Shown here one piece after another: positions 13,247 through 25,760 of a stretch of DNA of 64,000 nt. Location: contig NW_024105009.1 in assembly GCF_003945595.2 (NCBI RefSeq), forward strand, positions 762,001 to 826,000. Direction: 5' to 3'. The notes beneath the pieces were generated by a model that ran no database searches, was not told the origin of the DNA, and worked only from the letters and a program-made list of their open reading frames with translations. A program made the position numbers and the translations under genes. The first letter of the stretch is position 1; every line of letters starts with the position of its first letter. The stretch is from Pipra filicauda. Its lineage: Eukaryota; Chordata; Aves; Passeriformes; Pipridae.

Positions 13247-14664
13247 AAATTCAGAATATTCTAGCACTTCCTGTCAAAACGGTTTTATTAAAATCAAAAA
13301 ATCAGCGATTAAAAATGCAATGTGTAATTTCACTCCTTACTCCCTGGGAATGGGTTTACATGGGATTTACAAACAAAAAACCAAAAATCAACTTCCCAGG
13401 TAACTTTGAAACAAACAAAAACCTTCACTCTTCAGTTTCTTTCTTAGAGACGCTTCTGGATTTCTCTAAAATATGAACATACCCGTTACTGAAATGATAG
13501 ATAAAGAAGAGTACAATGAATGAGATGTATGTCCCAGTTATGGAGAGGCAATTCCAATGGGCAAAATCTAGGATGGTGCTTTTACATTCACAAATTCTAT
13601 TCATTGCATTAAATTAAAGTGTCACTCTTTTTAAAGGCAAACTGCCATCTAATATTTAAAAATAAGGAGGTGGAGGTATGCACTGCAAGAGGAATATTCA
13701 TACACTTTTCACTACAATGGTAAAACTAGAAAATACAGTTTCTTCATTTTTGAAGCAGTAAGTGCACAGGGTATCTGGATAAATAACATTTGCAGGTATT
13801 CAAACACCTTTAACAAAATCCAATACATGTGAGTCATGTACTTACCTAAGACAGGATTTAATCTGTTGATAAACTCACCTACTATGAAAACATTTTGCAT
13901 AATGTGAGGTTTTATCCAGTACTTTTTTCCTATAATTAAATCAAATACCTAAAATTATAGGTTCTCTGTTCATTGTGAATAATAATTTTGCTTTTCTGAG
14001 TTACATTACCACTCGCAGAACAAAAGACTGCCTACATTTTTCCTTTTGCTAAAAAAGTTGATTTTCAGAAGATACATTTAGGTCTCCACATACTCTCAGG
14101 AAAGGTGCTACAAGCTGCTTGTTGGGAAAATTACTCTGACACCATAACTGGTTTGCTCCTGGTCCCAATACAAGGGGATATTGGAACTATAGAGTAAATC
14201 CATACCTTTCAATTCCTGACTTTAAAAACAAGATCACACATCACCATAATGAGCATGCCAGGTGAAGACAGTGGACTGAAAAGTCTTGTATTGAAACTCC
14301 AAACAGCATCCTGAAGGCACTGGAAAAGTGCCTAGAGATGTTGTAAAAAATAACTAAAAAAGGGATGACTACCACTATTTTCTTACCTTTCTACAGTTTC
14401 TGAAATTCTGATAGTTTTTCAAAAGAGGATTAAGACTCACATATGGCATAACTGTATTTAAGATTATTCTACACTTAGGTCTTTGTAGATTTTACAGTGT
14501 GGATGTCCCACAAAAGCAGAACATATAGTTATGTTTTAATTTCAACTTTGAACAGAAAGACTTCTAGAAATGTCCAAAACTGCATTTGTTGTCTTACCAT
14601 AAACTTAAAAGTTATGGCTAACTGCTGTGTCAGCTATGAAATACAGCAAAAGCAGCATTCCTAC

Positions 14665-14853
14665 CTGGATAAGGTGAGCTGGAACTGTGATGATGCAGGC
14701 TGACAAAGATTTCCTGAGGAGGCCACGGAGAACATAAAGGAATTTTGTAAGGCTATGAACATCTTCAGGAGTATCACTGCAACAAATGTCATCACCCCAC
14801 AACGGGGAACCCAGACCCTGAATTCCTATCCTCAAAACATTCTTTTGTTTTTT
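14665..14853 (-). CDS. ELP4: ELP4 exon 7 (residues 224-286)
   Basis: This 189-nt phase-0 exon follows the acceptor CCAATAG and ends at CCAG|GTAGGA. It begins [10 protein letters not shown] (224-233), continues [15 protein letters not shown] (234-248) and then [18 protein letters not shown] (256-273), and ends [12 protein letters not shown] (275-286). These are signature blocks of ELP4 in the core RecA-like domain, where beta strands lead to the predicted subunit interfaces. The [11 protein letters not shown] segment is nearly identical to the human protein as I remember it. Codons beyond LIQ in the reading frame are intronic. Confidence 0.97.
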
Positions 14854-14880
14854 CTATTGGAAAAGAAAAAAAAAAAAAAA
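14854..14880 (-). promoter_or_regulatory. ELP4: Homopolymer polypyrimidine tract and acceptor of exon 7
   Basis: On the minus strand a run of 15 T (14880-14866) is followed by CTTTTCCAATAG and then the exon. The tract required for U2AF binding is therefore a mononucleotide run, likely to vary in length between individuals. Confidence 0.75.
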
Positions 14881-15986
14881 GTAATTTGTTATTTTTTGAC
14901 CATTAGGAGCAATACAGTTTCTAGAACGCATGTCCATAATAACTGCATAGTTTGCATAATCATAGCTTAATCTCAGTCCCTCTTACAAAAATTACAAATT
15001 GAATGGCATTTTTTTTACTGACTGGATATCCTGCTATGTCAGACAAGAAAGCACAAATGTAGGAGACAGCATGGAAATACTGAAAACTGCTAATTTGCAT
15101 TTTTTTTTTTAACCGGTTAAAAGCAAGTATATTCTGACACAAAATCCAGTAACACTATGACTTTTGATATCCTTTCTCTCCTATGTCACTGCCTTAAAAA
15201 AACATGCAAAAGAGTATTTTCTCCCAGTTCTAAACTAGCCTGCTGGAAGTGCCTGAGAGGACTCCAACACAACTTTTCCCTCTATGTTCACCTTCTCGCT
15301 GCGTTACTCTCATAACCTGACTGTTCTGAGTGTTTGCTTTGGTTTCACTCATTCTGCTGCCTCCAAATGACCCAGGTCAGTGCCTCAGCTCACCATTGCA
15401 CAGGCCTTTCACTGTCTTAGAAGGTAAGGACCTTCTACATGACTCCTTCCAGCTGCTGAAGGAAGCTGTTCTCACAGCTGTGCAGGAACAGAGTCCAGCA
15501 GCAGATCGTCTCTCAAGGACCACACCTTTCTGAAAGCCCTCGACCTGAGTGTTTCTGGGGCTGCTTTAGTTACCTACTGGGCACTGGAATCTAAGCTGTT
15601 GTGACATATAAAATCCTAAACAGCCCCTTGTGTTACCCACCTAAAGCCTGCTGGCTGCCCCGCAGTGCAGTGGCAGAAGAACACCCAACAGAGGCAGGGC
15701 TGTGGGATACAGCTCCTTTTCTGAAGGGACACATTAAGAAGCCAGCCAGAGTTGTAATCCATTTATGCAAAGTAAAATGTTATCTCTTGTGGTGACAAAT
15801 GTCATTTCTGCTTATTTGATGTGACCTTTCCTGGTGATCTTTGAGAAGGATTTTAGGTTTATTTGCTATCGACAGCTGAGAGAGAGACAATAAGCTCCCT
15901 TGTTGAAAGACTTCCTGTACAAGGTGATCAGAGAAACATTTCTAGAGTTCAGGGTTCATAGTTAAAGGCCAGCTTTTAAAAATTAT

Positions 15987-16007
15987 ACACACACACACAC
16001 ACACACA
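15987..16007. repeat. (AC)n microsatellite
   Basis: About ten and a half perfect AC units on the plus strand within intron 6. It is a typical dinucleotide microsatellite and potentially polymorphic. Confidence 0.95.
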
Positions 16008-18704
16008 TAAAAATACTAGTTTTGATAAACAAAAGCTTTCTGGTAATTTTTGCTACAGAAAAGTGTTTTGATAAAGTGTAGATATTGACTCCTAGCAGCT
16101 GGAATAAACAGCAACTATCAAGCACAGAACACTGCACAGCTGCTCTGGCAATCCAGAGGAAAGGTTTTGACAAGACAAGAGGCTACTCTTCCAAACACTT
16201 CCATATCCATATTGGGTAGACAGAGCCTGAGTTGTGAGACACAGTTAATTCCACATGGCTCTGCATTTATCCCACTTATCTGTCTTACACAGTGAGCTGA
16301 TCTGCCAATTCATTTAAAATCTCTGTGAAAGCAATCTGTGTTTTAACTCTGGCAGATTCTTTAGTCTGGGTCTTTGCAGGATTTTAGCCTTTAGTTTTGA
16401 AAAGTTAACTTTTTATACTACTGTGTGAAGATCGGGACAACAGCACAGGATAATGTGACACAATCTGACTTCTCTGTATAGTATTTTCTAGGCTTGGATG
16501 TTCAGAGTTTTAAAAAAGAACAGGAAAAATAGAAGTTAGTGTAATATTCTTCAATTACTTCTAATCAGAGCAGATTCAGGCAATTGTTGATGTGCATTTA
16601 AGCAATAAGACAAAATCAGGCATCTAAGAAAAATGTTTTATCCAGATACCATAGATAATGATCAGCCAGAGAGTCACAGTATTTCAAAATTTCAGAGCAA
16701 ACATACATAAAACTTACAGAAACTTCTTTTATGAGAAAAACATTTTTTTCTTATGAAGAACATCCATAAGAACAACATACAAAAAGAGGAAAAAACCAGT
16801 TCTCTTACTGGATAAAGGATGACAGATGCTTGTTTCCCAACATCAAATTGTAAGAGTAGTAAAAGATAAAGCTATTCAAACACCAGAAAATATCAGATGT
16901 ATTTATTTTGGCCAGTAATGGAACTTCAACCAGTATAATTCTGTCAAGCCCACAAGGCCCTGACAAACACTTTATTCCATAACTGAAATATAGGAAAAGA
17001 GTAAGTCTAATATTCTATAACAAGCCAACTGTAAAGACCAGGATAACATTTTTTTAGATATACCACTAGATCTTTTATACTTACATTAGTTTTGAAGTTC
17101 TGATTATTTTTTTAATTTTTTCATGTAATTTTTGTAACACTGATCGATTTGGCAGCAAGGATTCTGATTATGAAGAATTAAAAAAGCCCAACTCCAAACA
17201 AACAAAAAACCAATCCCCCCCAACTTTATTGCCCTGAAAGCCACCCAACTTGAACTCCAAAGTATATGAAAGAATTGCTAAGGAAATATAATTGCCTATG
17301 AAAGCTCTGTTGTCAAACATGAAAACCCCAAAATATTCTGAAACAAACAAATACTATTCTTTATAACTTAAAGTCATGATCAATTTATAAAGGATCCAAA
17401 CTTAATGATCAGCAGCAAAAAGTTACTAGGAGGCTTTAGAAAGGATGTAAACCTGATGCTTGTATTTGTATTTTACAGGTCATCCAGAGTCTTTGAATTT
17501 CCAAACAGACCTTGGCAGCAGTTCCAGTCAGTGTGAACTAACAGGTCAGTGCTTTGGTCAACTTCAACCAAACTTCTCTGTATCCAAACAGGAATTATTG
17601 TCCTAAGGTCCACAAAGCCATGCAGGACAGACAAAATATATTATTAATCTATGAAGGCCAACTGCAGGTGGTTCTATAAAACTACTGTTAACTAACCATT
17701 CCAGGTCCTAGAGATGCCTGACCATTTTATCAGAGATCTACTAAACTTCTAACAGTAGTATTCACTAATTTTTCTAATTGTGTCAAACCATCTCTCAGCT
17801 GGGTTGAGTTCCATTCTCACTCTTCTTCAGACCCTTCTTCAAATAAAAGAGTAGTAAATCTAAGTACCATTGTCACACTGATGTGAAAATAGCCAAAAAT
17901 ATCTGAAAGTTTTATCAGTCAGGTAGAGGATTATTTGGGGGTGCAGGGGAGAAACAGGCACAGACTTTTCAAAAGCTTTAATTATTATATACAGGGAAGG
18001 ACACAGGTCCAGAAGAATCCAGGCTGGTCCTTATACTACAATCTTCATATCTGTCTACTTAAAGAGTACTTCTAAAGGCTCAGGAAACAGAAGAGGGTAT
18101 GAAGCAGCAGAGAGGTGAACTGCTCATAAATTTGGCAGATAAAAAGATCCAAGGTGTGTTCTGGGCCTTAACTACATTCAACCCTGGATATATTTTCAAT
18201 AAGTGTATATTATACAAGGCCTCTCAATGTACAAAGTTTGAGTGTACAAAGAAAGATGATGCTTGGGGAAGGGTGGAATCTTACAAGAAGGTAATAGAAA
18301 CCACTCCAGGAAATCATATGCATTACCTCCCTTGAAACAGAAAGAACTACACAAGTGCTAATGGCTTTCTAAATCAATAAAGTGGCCTGAAAAAAAGACT
18401 TTTCTAACTTTCAAAGCTTCACCTTGGAAACTTCGATCCATCATTTAGCAAACATATACTTCTAAATTCATCTCACTTAAAGTTCTGGTTCTGCTTTACT
18501 GACACTGTAAGATGTTTTGAAACAACCAACAAGCACAGAAAATAACGACCCGTGATGTTTAATTTTTTCCCCTACTTGCAAGCAAAAAACACCCAAATAT
18601 TGGCTCCGAACAACCTTCATTTCCTTCTACACGAAAAGACCCCAGAATACAAAAATATAAATAAACGGGAAAAATATAAAAAACCAGGAATACAAAAAGC
18701 AAAA

Positions 18705-19040
18705 TGAGGAACAACAGCTTAATCTCTTCAGTAGGAGGCTGTTTGCTGGCTGAAGGTTGGCAGGGTGTTGTTTCATACTCAGGGCTGCTCTTTGCAGCCA
18801 ACAAGCTCTCGGGCTTCCACAGGACCTGTCACCGAGCAGGAGGAGCATCTCTGCCGTACAGGAGGATGACACACACGGCTGTTGCCATGGCTACCACAGC
18901 GAGTGGGGCCTGTCAGGGACCAATTTCCTTCTCCAGACTGGCACTGCCACCAAAGGGAAGGAAAGCTCTCCCAGAAATCTCTGCAGAGACGGAACGCCGA
19001 GCACAAATAACCTAAATTTACACACAGGCGGTCTGTGCAG
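18705..19040. promoter_or_regulatory. Candidate regulatory block containing an RFX X-box
   Basis: This GC-richer, CpG-containing, non-repetitive block in intron 6 has several overlapping short ORFs on both strands, as expected from composition rather than coding. At 18881-18894 GTTGCCATGGCTAC differs from the RFX X-box consensus GTTGCCATGGCAAC by one base. No splice-site pair with coding similarity is visible. The site is seen directly; RFX binding and enhancer activity are inferred. Confidence 0.4.
18881..18894 (+). promoter_or_regulatory. Near-perfect RFX X-box
   Basis: GTTGCCATGGCTAC has a perfect left half (GTTGCC), the central AT, and GGCTAC where GGCAAC is ideal. RFX factors bind such imperfect palindromes and drive many ciliary genes. 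It lies far from the ELP4 start, so any role would be as a distal element. Confidence 0.4.
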
Positions 19041-19920
19041 GTAATGTTTTAAAACATACTGTCAGACACAAAAACATCCTTTCCAACATTATCCTCCCTG
19101 AAAAAAATGATTTCTAAGATATTAGACTGGCAATAGTACACAGTCTTGTATTGAATTCTTTCAGGCTCTCCAGAATCCATACAAATTGATTTCTACTCTA
19201 GTAACATTTCTATTGAACAACAGCAATTATCAATTAAACATCAACATATAAAAAATTATTATTTTATTTCCAACAACTCCAAAGGACTCACTGAGTATGA
19301 CAAAGAATAACTTATAAGGCCCTGCTCATATTAGAAAAGGGCTTTCAGCCTATATTGTTATGCTCAAAATGTTTTTGATTACCCACAGTACGATTTATGG
19401 AGAGAACAGAGACCTTTAGAAGTCTGGTAAGTTGTTTTGATTTGTAAGTTGAAACAGTATTCTTATTTCTTTACTTGTGTTTCAGTGCTCACTACATAAA
19501 GATGCCACCATTTAATTCATTAAAAAATTAACTCCATTCCAGTTAAAACAACATTGAAAAAATCCGAAAGTTTAAGAATAAATGTTCAGCCTCAAAGGTC
19601 TTGAACACATCCTGCTAAAGCAATAGTTTGAAAAAAAAAAAATGCAGGGGAAAATGTGTTTTTCTTAATTACGTTATATTTGGCCATCCATTTATTAGCT
19701 AATTGCACAGAATATGCTTTCTTACATGGTCTGCATATCTTTAACAGGTAAAAAGTCCAAACCCACATTAAAATACGAACAACGCTATTTGTTTCGCTTG
19801 TTGACTTTAGCAATGCTTAGAAACAGTTTGTTCCTTGTTACTTTGTCCAAGACCTTCTTGTGCCACCCCTAAAAATCCACAAAACATTAGTTACAGGATG
19901 ATGGAAGAGTATGAGGGTAC

Positions 19921-20005
19921 CTGGGGATCTGAGCCATCAAACCCTCCCTGGGCAATGATCCTCTGAAGGGACTGAAGCAGTCTCACATAAGCACCATTCA
20001 TATTA
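19921..20005 (-). CDS. ELP4: ELP4 exon 6 (residues 195-223)
   Basis: This 85-nt exon enters in phase 2, completing Cys195, and leaves in phase 0. The acceptor is TTCTTCTTACCAACAG and the donor is CCAG|GTACCC. It encodes NMNGAYVRLLQSLQRIIAQG (196-215) then GFDGSDPQ (216-223). The length equals the human segment ending GFDGSNPQ, and the LLQ..Q.II....GFDGS pattern is conserved. Because 85 is not a multiple of three, skipping this exon would break the frame. The donor lacks the usual A and G at positions +4 and +5. Confidence 0.93.
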
Positions 20006-21019
20006 CTGTTGGTAAGAAGAAAGAGTTTAGTTACACATTTTAATAATTCTCCTATATGTCTCTAACAGCTGTATAAAAAATAAATATAAGCAGATGCAGC
20101 TTTCAGTGCAAGTGTCTCATGGAAAAAAGTGTCAGAGAAGGAAAAAAAAAACCAAACCAAACTCCCTGAATAAAGCTGACATTATAAGCAGTCGTGATTG
20201 CTTCGTGTTAACTAGTTCAGTGCTCAGACATTCAGTGAAAGCTGAAATCTCTAGGGATTAAGATAACTTAATTATGTCAGGCTTGCTTACATCTAGAAGA
20301 TTAATGATTTAATGTATCAACTTAAAGTTGAAACCATTACAGCACAGAACTAATCTTCTGTAACTGCCAAAGATCTCCCCAATTGTTTTTCCAAGTACAC
20401 TCAATCAGTGCCCTGATGAAGAGTTGACTTTCTATGAGAACTTTCATACATTTTCACTGCTTTATTGGTGTGACAGCAAAATTGCGAGGTAGCATTGATT
20501 TTATGTGTTATTTAGAAAAGACAAAAGTGCAAACAAATGCAAACTGGTGGCTAAAAATGGAGTTGAGCAGACTTAAAACCAAATGAAGGCTCAGCAAACC
20601 ATCTTGTCAAAGACTTAGAAGGTCCAGTTCCTGCACATCCAAACACTTCAGTTATCCATCCTGTCTGTGCTCTCCACTTTCCAGGCTAACACACACAAAG
20701 GACAGAAAGTCCTAATCTTCACTTTCAAAAAGCAAGGCAGTTGTTCACTTTTAAAAGAAACATACTGTTTTCTTAAATCTCACAGAGCACTCTGGCTTGG
20801 GGGGCTGGGGTTGATGTAGGTTCCTTACTGCAGTTGAGAGCTTAAGTCCTTCTATCTTTTCTAGCTTGGACATTTCCTTCAACTCTCACTAATTACCATC
20901 AAGGGTTGTGGATTCAAAGCTCCTTGTGTACTCCTGGGGAAATATGACAGGTTATCTGGAAAATTTTGCCTCTAAAAATATTCTCATTTGCTCTGATCTT
21001 TTGTATATCTGGTCTGATA

Positions 21020-21065
21020 ACAGCCCAGGTTGGAAGGAACTCTGAAAGATCACAGGGTCCAAATG
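21020..21065 (-). mobile_element. CR1 3'-end trace
   Basis: The plus strand reads CAGCCCAGGTTGGAAGGAAC followed by CTCTGAAAGATCACAGGGTCCAA. This is the antisense of the conserved CR1 3' untranslated end (GGTTGGAAGGGACCTCTGGAGATCA...GTCCAA type). Only about 45 bp are recognisable, so it is an old or truncated fragment. Confidence 0.55.
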
Positions 21066-24000
21066 CTAATGACACTATTCTCGTTACTTTAATAAGAGGT
21101 AAGACTGTTATACAAATGCATTTTACTAATTAATACCTAAAGAAACCCAAATAAACTTGCTTGCATCCTTTGGCACAGGAGAGGAGACAACTTCCTGAGA
21201 AACATGTAAGAGTTGGAATGATCTGTCTTATACAAACCATTGCTTCAACTCAAAACTCTATATTTCCTTGAAGAAAACATTATCAACTCAAAACCAGCCC
21301 CTGATACATTTGAGTTATAAATATCTACAACCAAAAAAGTGATATGGTCATAATAATTTCAAGTTTTTAAATACTCAGTGTCAGAAAACATTGAGATGAC
21401 CTTTCTCAGATATAATCACAAGGAAGAGTCTCCAAATTAAATTCCATTTATTTTTTCCAGATTTAGTACCCTAGAAAACTACTGGTTAAATTGATGTACC
21501 TTAATAATGTAATACCCTTCATGAAATTCAGAGCTGAAAACTAACTGGCAATACATAATCTCAACATGATATTTAATGTGTGAAGTCTGCCTTGCAATAC
21601 AAAAAAAGAGCATCTCAGACAGGAAAGGTTAACTTTTGAAGTCCATTACTTTCCTAGTGTTGCAAAAGGAATGGCTATTAAATGTTATAATACCTATCCT
21701 GCCTGGCAGGTGCCAGTTTACAGAGCAAACTTTAGCCCCCGGGGTAGCCAAAATGTCTTCTCTCTCCGTGTCTTCACATTATCACAACAGGCACACACAC
21801 AGTCCTTGTTTTTAAAAGTTAGTGGATAAAAAAATAAAATAACTAAAGCACTTCGCAGGATTAAAGGGTCCCCAAATTAAAACAAACAAATAAGACAGAT
21901 CCTCAGTTAATCCATCAGAAAAAGATTTGCAGCAAGGAAAGAATTAAAAATGATAATGCATTGTGCATAGACCTTTAAAAAATGTAAAAACAGGTGCTTT
22001 TCTACCTCTTGCTAAAATATTAATGGTTTACTTGAATTTGAACCAAGCTATGTAAATAAGAACACGAAAAATATTGTGGAAACACTATTTTTATAAACAA
22101 GTTGCATTACCCTTCTGGCAATGCTTGTCATAATATTTAAGAAAAGAAATATCTTATTTTCTTATTTCTAGTCTTTTTTTGGCTTTGTTACTAAACACCA
22201 CGTAATTCTGATAATGAGTTTAAACAATTCCTTCTTTACTCTTTTTGTTTAGCAATTTAGTAATGGATAAAGCAGGAGCTAGCAAGAAGGTATCCTGGTT
22301 ACAACAAAGCCTCTGACTTCTCTGTTGATAGTTTCCAAGCAGTTAACAAAGGTTAGGTTATCAAGGATATGACAAATAGCCTTATTGTGTATAAGGAGAC
22401 CCCATTAGGCAAGACAGTCCAACCTGTTTTATCTAAATTTATTGGTAAATCTAGACTCCAGATAAATTTATCCCTTTTCAAAAGCACATACATTCTTAAG
22501 GTAAAACTTAGCAGTATTACAGTTTAATTATTTTAGGTCCTTGGATTATCAAACCTTCTCTTTTGGTAATTGCAAAGGAAGAATGAGAACAGATGTAAAC
22601 AGATAGAAAATAATTCTTGTCTGTGATGCACAGAATTACCAGAGGGGATATTTCTGCCTTCCTGTTAAGGACCAGCTTTAGCAATGCAACAAAAAGGACA
22701 CCACGACATCCTGGCAACAGCAACCGGAAAACAGTTGCTGTCAGTCACACAACCCTGTTAGCCCGGTCCCAGCATTAACACCAGGACATAACTGCCCTTC
22801 CCCAACATAAAAAATGAGATAAGGAAGAGGAGTTTCTGCCTTCTTTTGGCACCAAACACTCAATCCCATTCACTGCTTCCTTTAGGAGAGCCGACTTGAC
22901 AATCTGTTTTCAATTAATGCTTATCACGGGGAAGTGAACTTCTATCCATCTTGAGTGATTATCCAAAAGGGGACCCTGTAATCTAATTTACCCACCAGGT
23001 ATCAGAACTACAGAAAGGAGAGCAAACACAGCAGTCCATCAAAAACCAGATACACACATGTGTGAAAACACAGGAAAGACAAGAAAGGTTGATCCAACTT
23101 TAAGGTGAACAAATGATGTTGATAATCTCCAAAACTGATCCTTAACTGCAAAGTAAAAGGTCAGATTTGTCTAATCACACAATCACTTTTCTTTCCAAGT
23201 CCATAAAGAAGCCAAGTGCTTGTGTGGATAGGAAGAGAGCCATATGTATAAATATACATGATTTCTCAAAAGGGCCAAGAGTTTCTGGCCCACATAAAAT
23301 CTCCACATCTCTGATCCTGCAAGGGAATCACTGTAACTATCTCACAGTAGGCACTGGTTACAATTACAGAGACAGTTCACTCACTGAGGAACAGTTTAAA
23401 TAAAACAGGTTTCTTAATGTGAAGCCAGAGAATTAGAAGAACGAGGATGATTTGGTACTTCTTTTTAAAAAAAGTTCTTAAATGGTTCTTATGCACAAAA
23501 CTTTATCACAAAGGACCTTGCTTACTAAAAGATGCAGCATTGTTTTTCCAAGGATTGTAAAATATTTGTTCACTGTTTCTGACAGGAGAGCATAAGCTGT
23601 ATAAGAAAGGCAGGTACACAGGAAGGTACATTACTTTTCTTGTATATATTCTGCTGTAACTGCATAATCTGTTATTACATCCCAGAGTAGGGAAAGGAAA
23701 CGAAAGCAAAGGATTGTTCTTCTTGCTCCCCACCCCTTCCCAAAGAAAAGGAGGGTGAGGAAGGAGAAGTGTTCCAAATTTCAAGGAGGAAACATGAAAC
23801 CTAAGGTCCTCCAAAGCTAGTCACCCCCTAACTCAAAAGGAAAGGCAAAAGTAAAGAAAAAAGGAACATTAATTACATACAAGAGTAGCAGGTCTCCATC
23901 AGGAAAACAGAAAAAAACCCCATCCAAATAGGGCACCTCTCAGGGAACGCCTTGCTTACATCAGTAGGTATGATAATTAATAATTAATCAAAAAGGTGCA

Positions 24001-25479
24001 ATAAAAAGTGTACTGAGCTTCTAAAAGTTTTGTTTACAATTACTAGCCTGTCATTGCTCATGACCTTGATGTAGAATGTGTGTATTTGGTTAGGTACACT
24101 TTCCATGATGATCACCTAATACAAGGTGCCTCTTCAATGGTTGTAGTTATAGAACTATAAAATTATAGGAAAATAATTTATTTCAGCCTCAGCTTAAACC
24201 ATGTTGTGCTTTACAACACTGCAAGTATTTAGAATGGAACACGCTTGCTAAACTAGTGTGGAAACATTTTGAAAAGAGGGAAAAGTTTCTCTTCTTTTTG
24301 CCAGCTAATTCCTAATTTTTTGCAACTTCTGAGACTATAAAGAGGCATCATTCCTCAACAACAATATCATTTACTTATGCAAAGCTGTATACTAGGCAAA
24401 ACTGCTAGTTTGCACTTCCTCCTCAACCTCTGCGTGGGTGACAAAAGCAAAACACTCTTAGATTTTAAAAAACCCACAAGGCACCACTGCCTTGGGTCTG
24501 CAAGCCTACACAATTTAGGAGAAAATTTCATTCAGAAATGTCTTTACTGATACACATCTTGCAAAGTATACCCTTTAGAAAGTTATGAAATCTTTTGCAA
24601 ACATCTCATAATATACAGCCTATTAACGTAAATTATTTCAATCCCCTTTCTTAAAAATATCTCCTTATTTTCTGAAGGATGTGTCAGCTTCCACTGTTAA
24701 TAGGTTTTCTGTCAATCTTCTTTTGATAAATTGAAAGAAAATCATACTTTCAGAGATTTTTCTGAACCTCAAGTAATTTTTGTAACTTTTTCTTATCTCC
24801 TTTCAGGCTGTCTGTCCTTTTTTGAGGTACTGTCAGCCTAAGAGATTACAGAGACTTTGCAGTGCTATATATTATGTCAACAAGTCTTTTTTTCGGCTCT
24901 GCATCTAACCATAGCCTGAGAACCACATGCTTATGAAATTATCTGCTCTAAGAGGAGGCAGGCTACCCAGCCATGGCCATGCTCCCAGTTCACTGTAACA
25001 CAAAATAAAAGGGTTCAAGCTCTCAGTAGGACCTTCAGGCAATCCAAGATCAGGCCTGATACAAATTGCTGATTTCTCTTGGAAGGGTTAACTGTGACTA
25101 TCGTATTGCTTTCTTTGAAATCATTGTCTGGTTAATAAAAAGAACAGAAGGTTTTACTATTCCATGATATATTGAAGCTAGATTTAAAAGCCAAAAGCAC
25201 TGAATTAATTTTCTAAACAGTAATGCCAGCAAAATAATATCCCTTCCCCCCTCCTCTTAATAAACTTTCTTTAATTAAATCATCCTGAGAGGATCTTGAG
25301 CTTATTTTCACTCCCTGAGAAAAAGAATGCTTCCTTCAGAATTTCGTCAGAATATTTGTTAAAAAGCCCAGTATGTTCTCCTGAGTTTCTGTAAAAGCAT
25401 GAACTTTTTGACAGCAGTGAAATAACTGATAACATCAGTACTTGGTATTGGATTTAATACATCATGACTAATGTGTATT

Positions 25480-25760
25480 AAAGAATCATAAATATAGGGA
25501 TGAAAAGGACCTCAATAGGTCTGACCTAACTTGTCCTGAGACATTTTCAGTGGTGGAGATTCTACAATACTCCCAACCCGTGTCTGCAAGGCAACTTCTT
25601 GTGTAAATCATTAGGAAAACATCTCCTTACTTCCAGCCTGTATTTCCACTGCTACAGTTCCCTGCAGCCCATGGCTGCAGAAAGCACAGTTAGACCCCCT
25701 GGATGTCAGTTTTTAAAATGCTTCAGAACTCTGCTTCCATCCCTCCAAGAACTTCCATTC
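25480..25760 (-). mobile_element. Old CR1/L3-type LINE fragment
   Basis: The plus strand starts AAGAATCATAAATATAGGGA, then AAAAGGACCTCAATAGGTC, and later GTGGTGGAGATTCTACAATA. This order matches the antisense of the amniote CR1 3' region: the AATCAT end, GGACCTCA.GAGGTC, then a GGAGATTCCACCACCTCCC-like block. The match is diverged, with no open frame. The boundary is approximate and remnants may extend to about 25870. Confidence 0.55.

Larger units (their letters stand above)
467..14664 (-). other. ELP4: ELP4 intron 7 (14.2 kb)
   Basis: This is the longest intron in the window. Most of it is AT-rich unique sequence without usable ORFs. It contains several blocks that look more constrained than their surroundings: 1790-2030 (GC-richer, with isolated CpGs), 2870-3130, 8230-8620 and 12840-13165, the last three listed separately. 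It also holds long T tracts and a short (TA)n run. I saw no clear CR1 copy in it. The donor after exon 7 is CCAG|GTAGGA and the acceptor before exon 8 is TTACAG. Confidence 0.85.
14854..19920 (-). other. ELP4: ELP4 intron 6 (5.1 kb)
   Basis: AT-rich intron with an (AC)n microsatellite at 15987-16007 and a GC-richer block at 18705-19040 (listed separately). Region 15230-15760 is also more complex than average, but I could not assign it to a repeat or gene. The donor after exon 6 is CCAG|GTACCC, weaker than the other donors. The acceptor before exon 7 uses a homopolymeric pyrimidine tract. Confidence 0.85.

Noticed and set aside
15230..15760. GC-richer stretch in intron 6 as a repeat or gene
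   Set aside because: The 60-70 codon ORFs are not recognisable and no CR1 end motif was found. Left unassigned.
18559..19044. Several 75-103 codon ORFs on both strands around the X-box block
   Set aside because: Mutually overlapping frames with no similarity. They are explained by local GC content.
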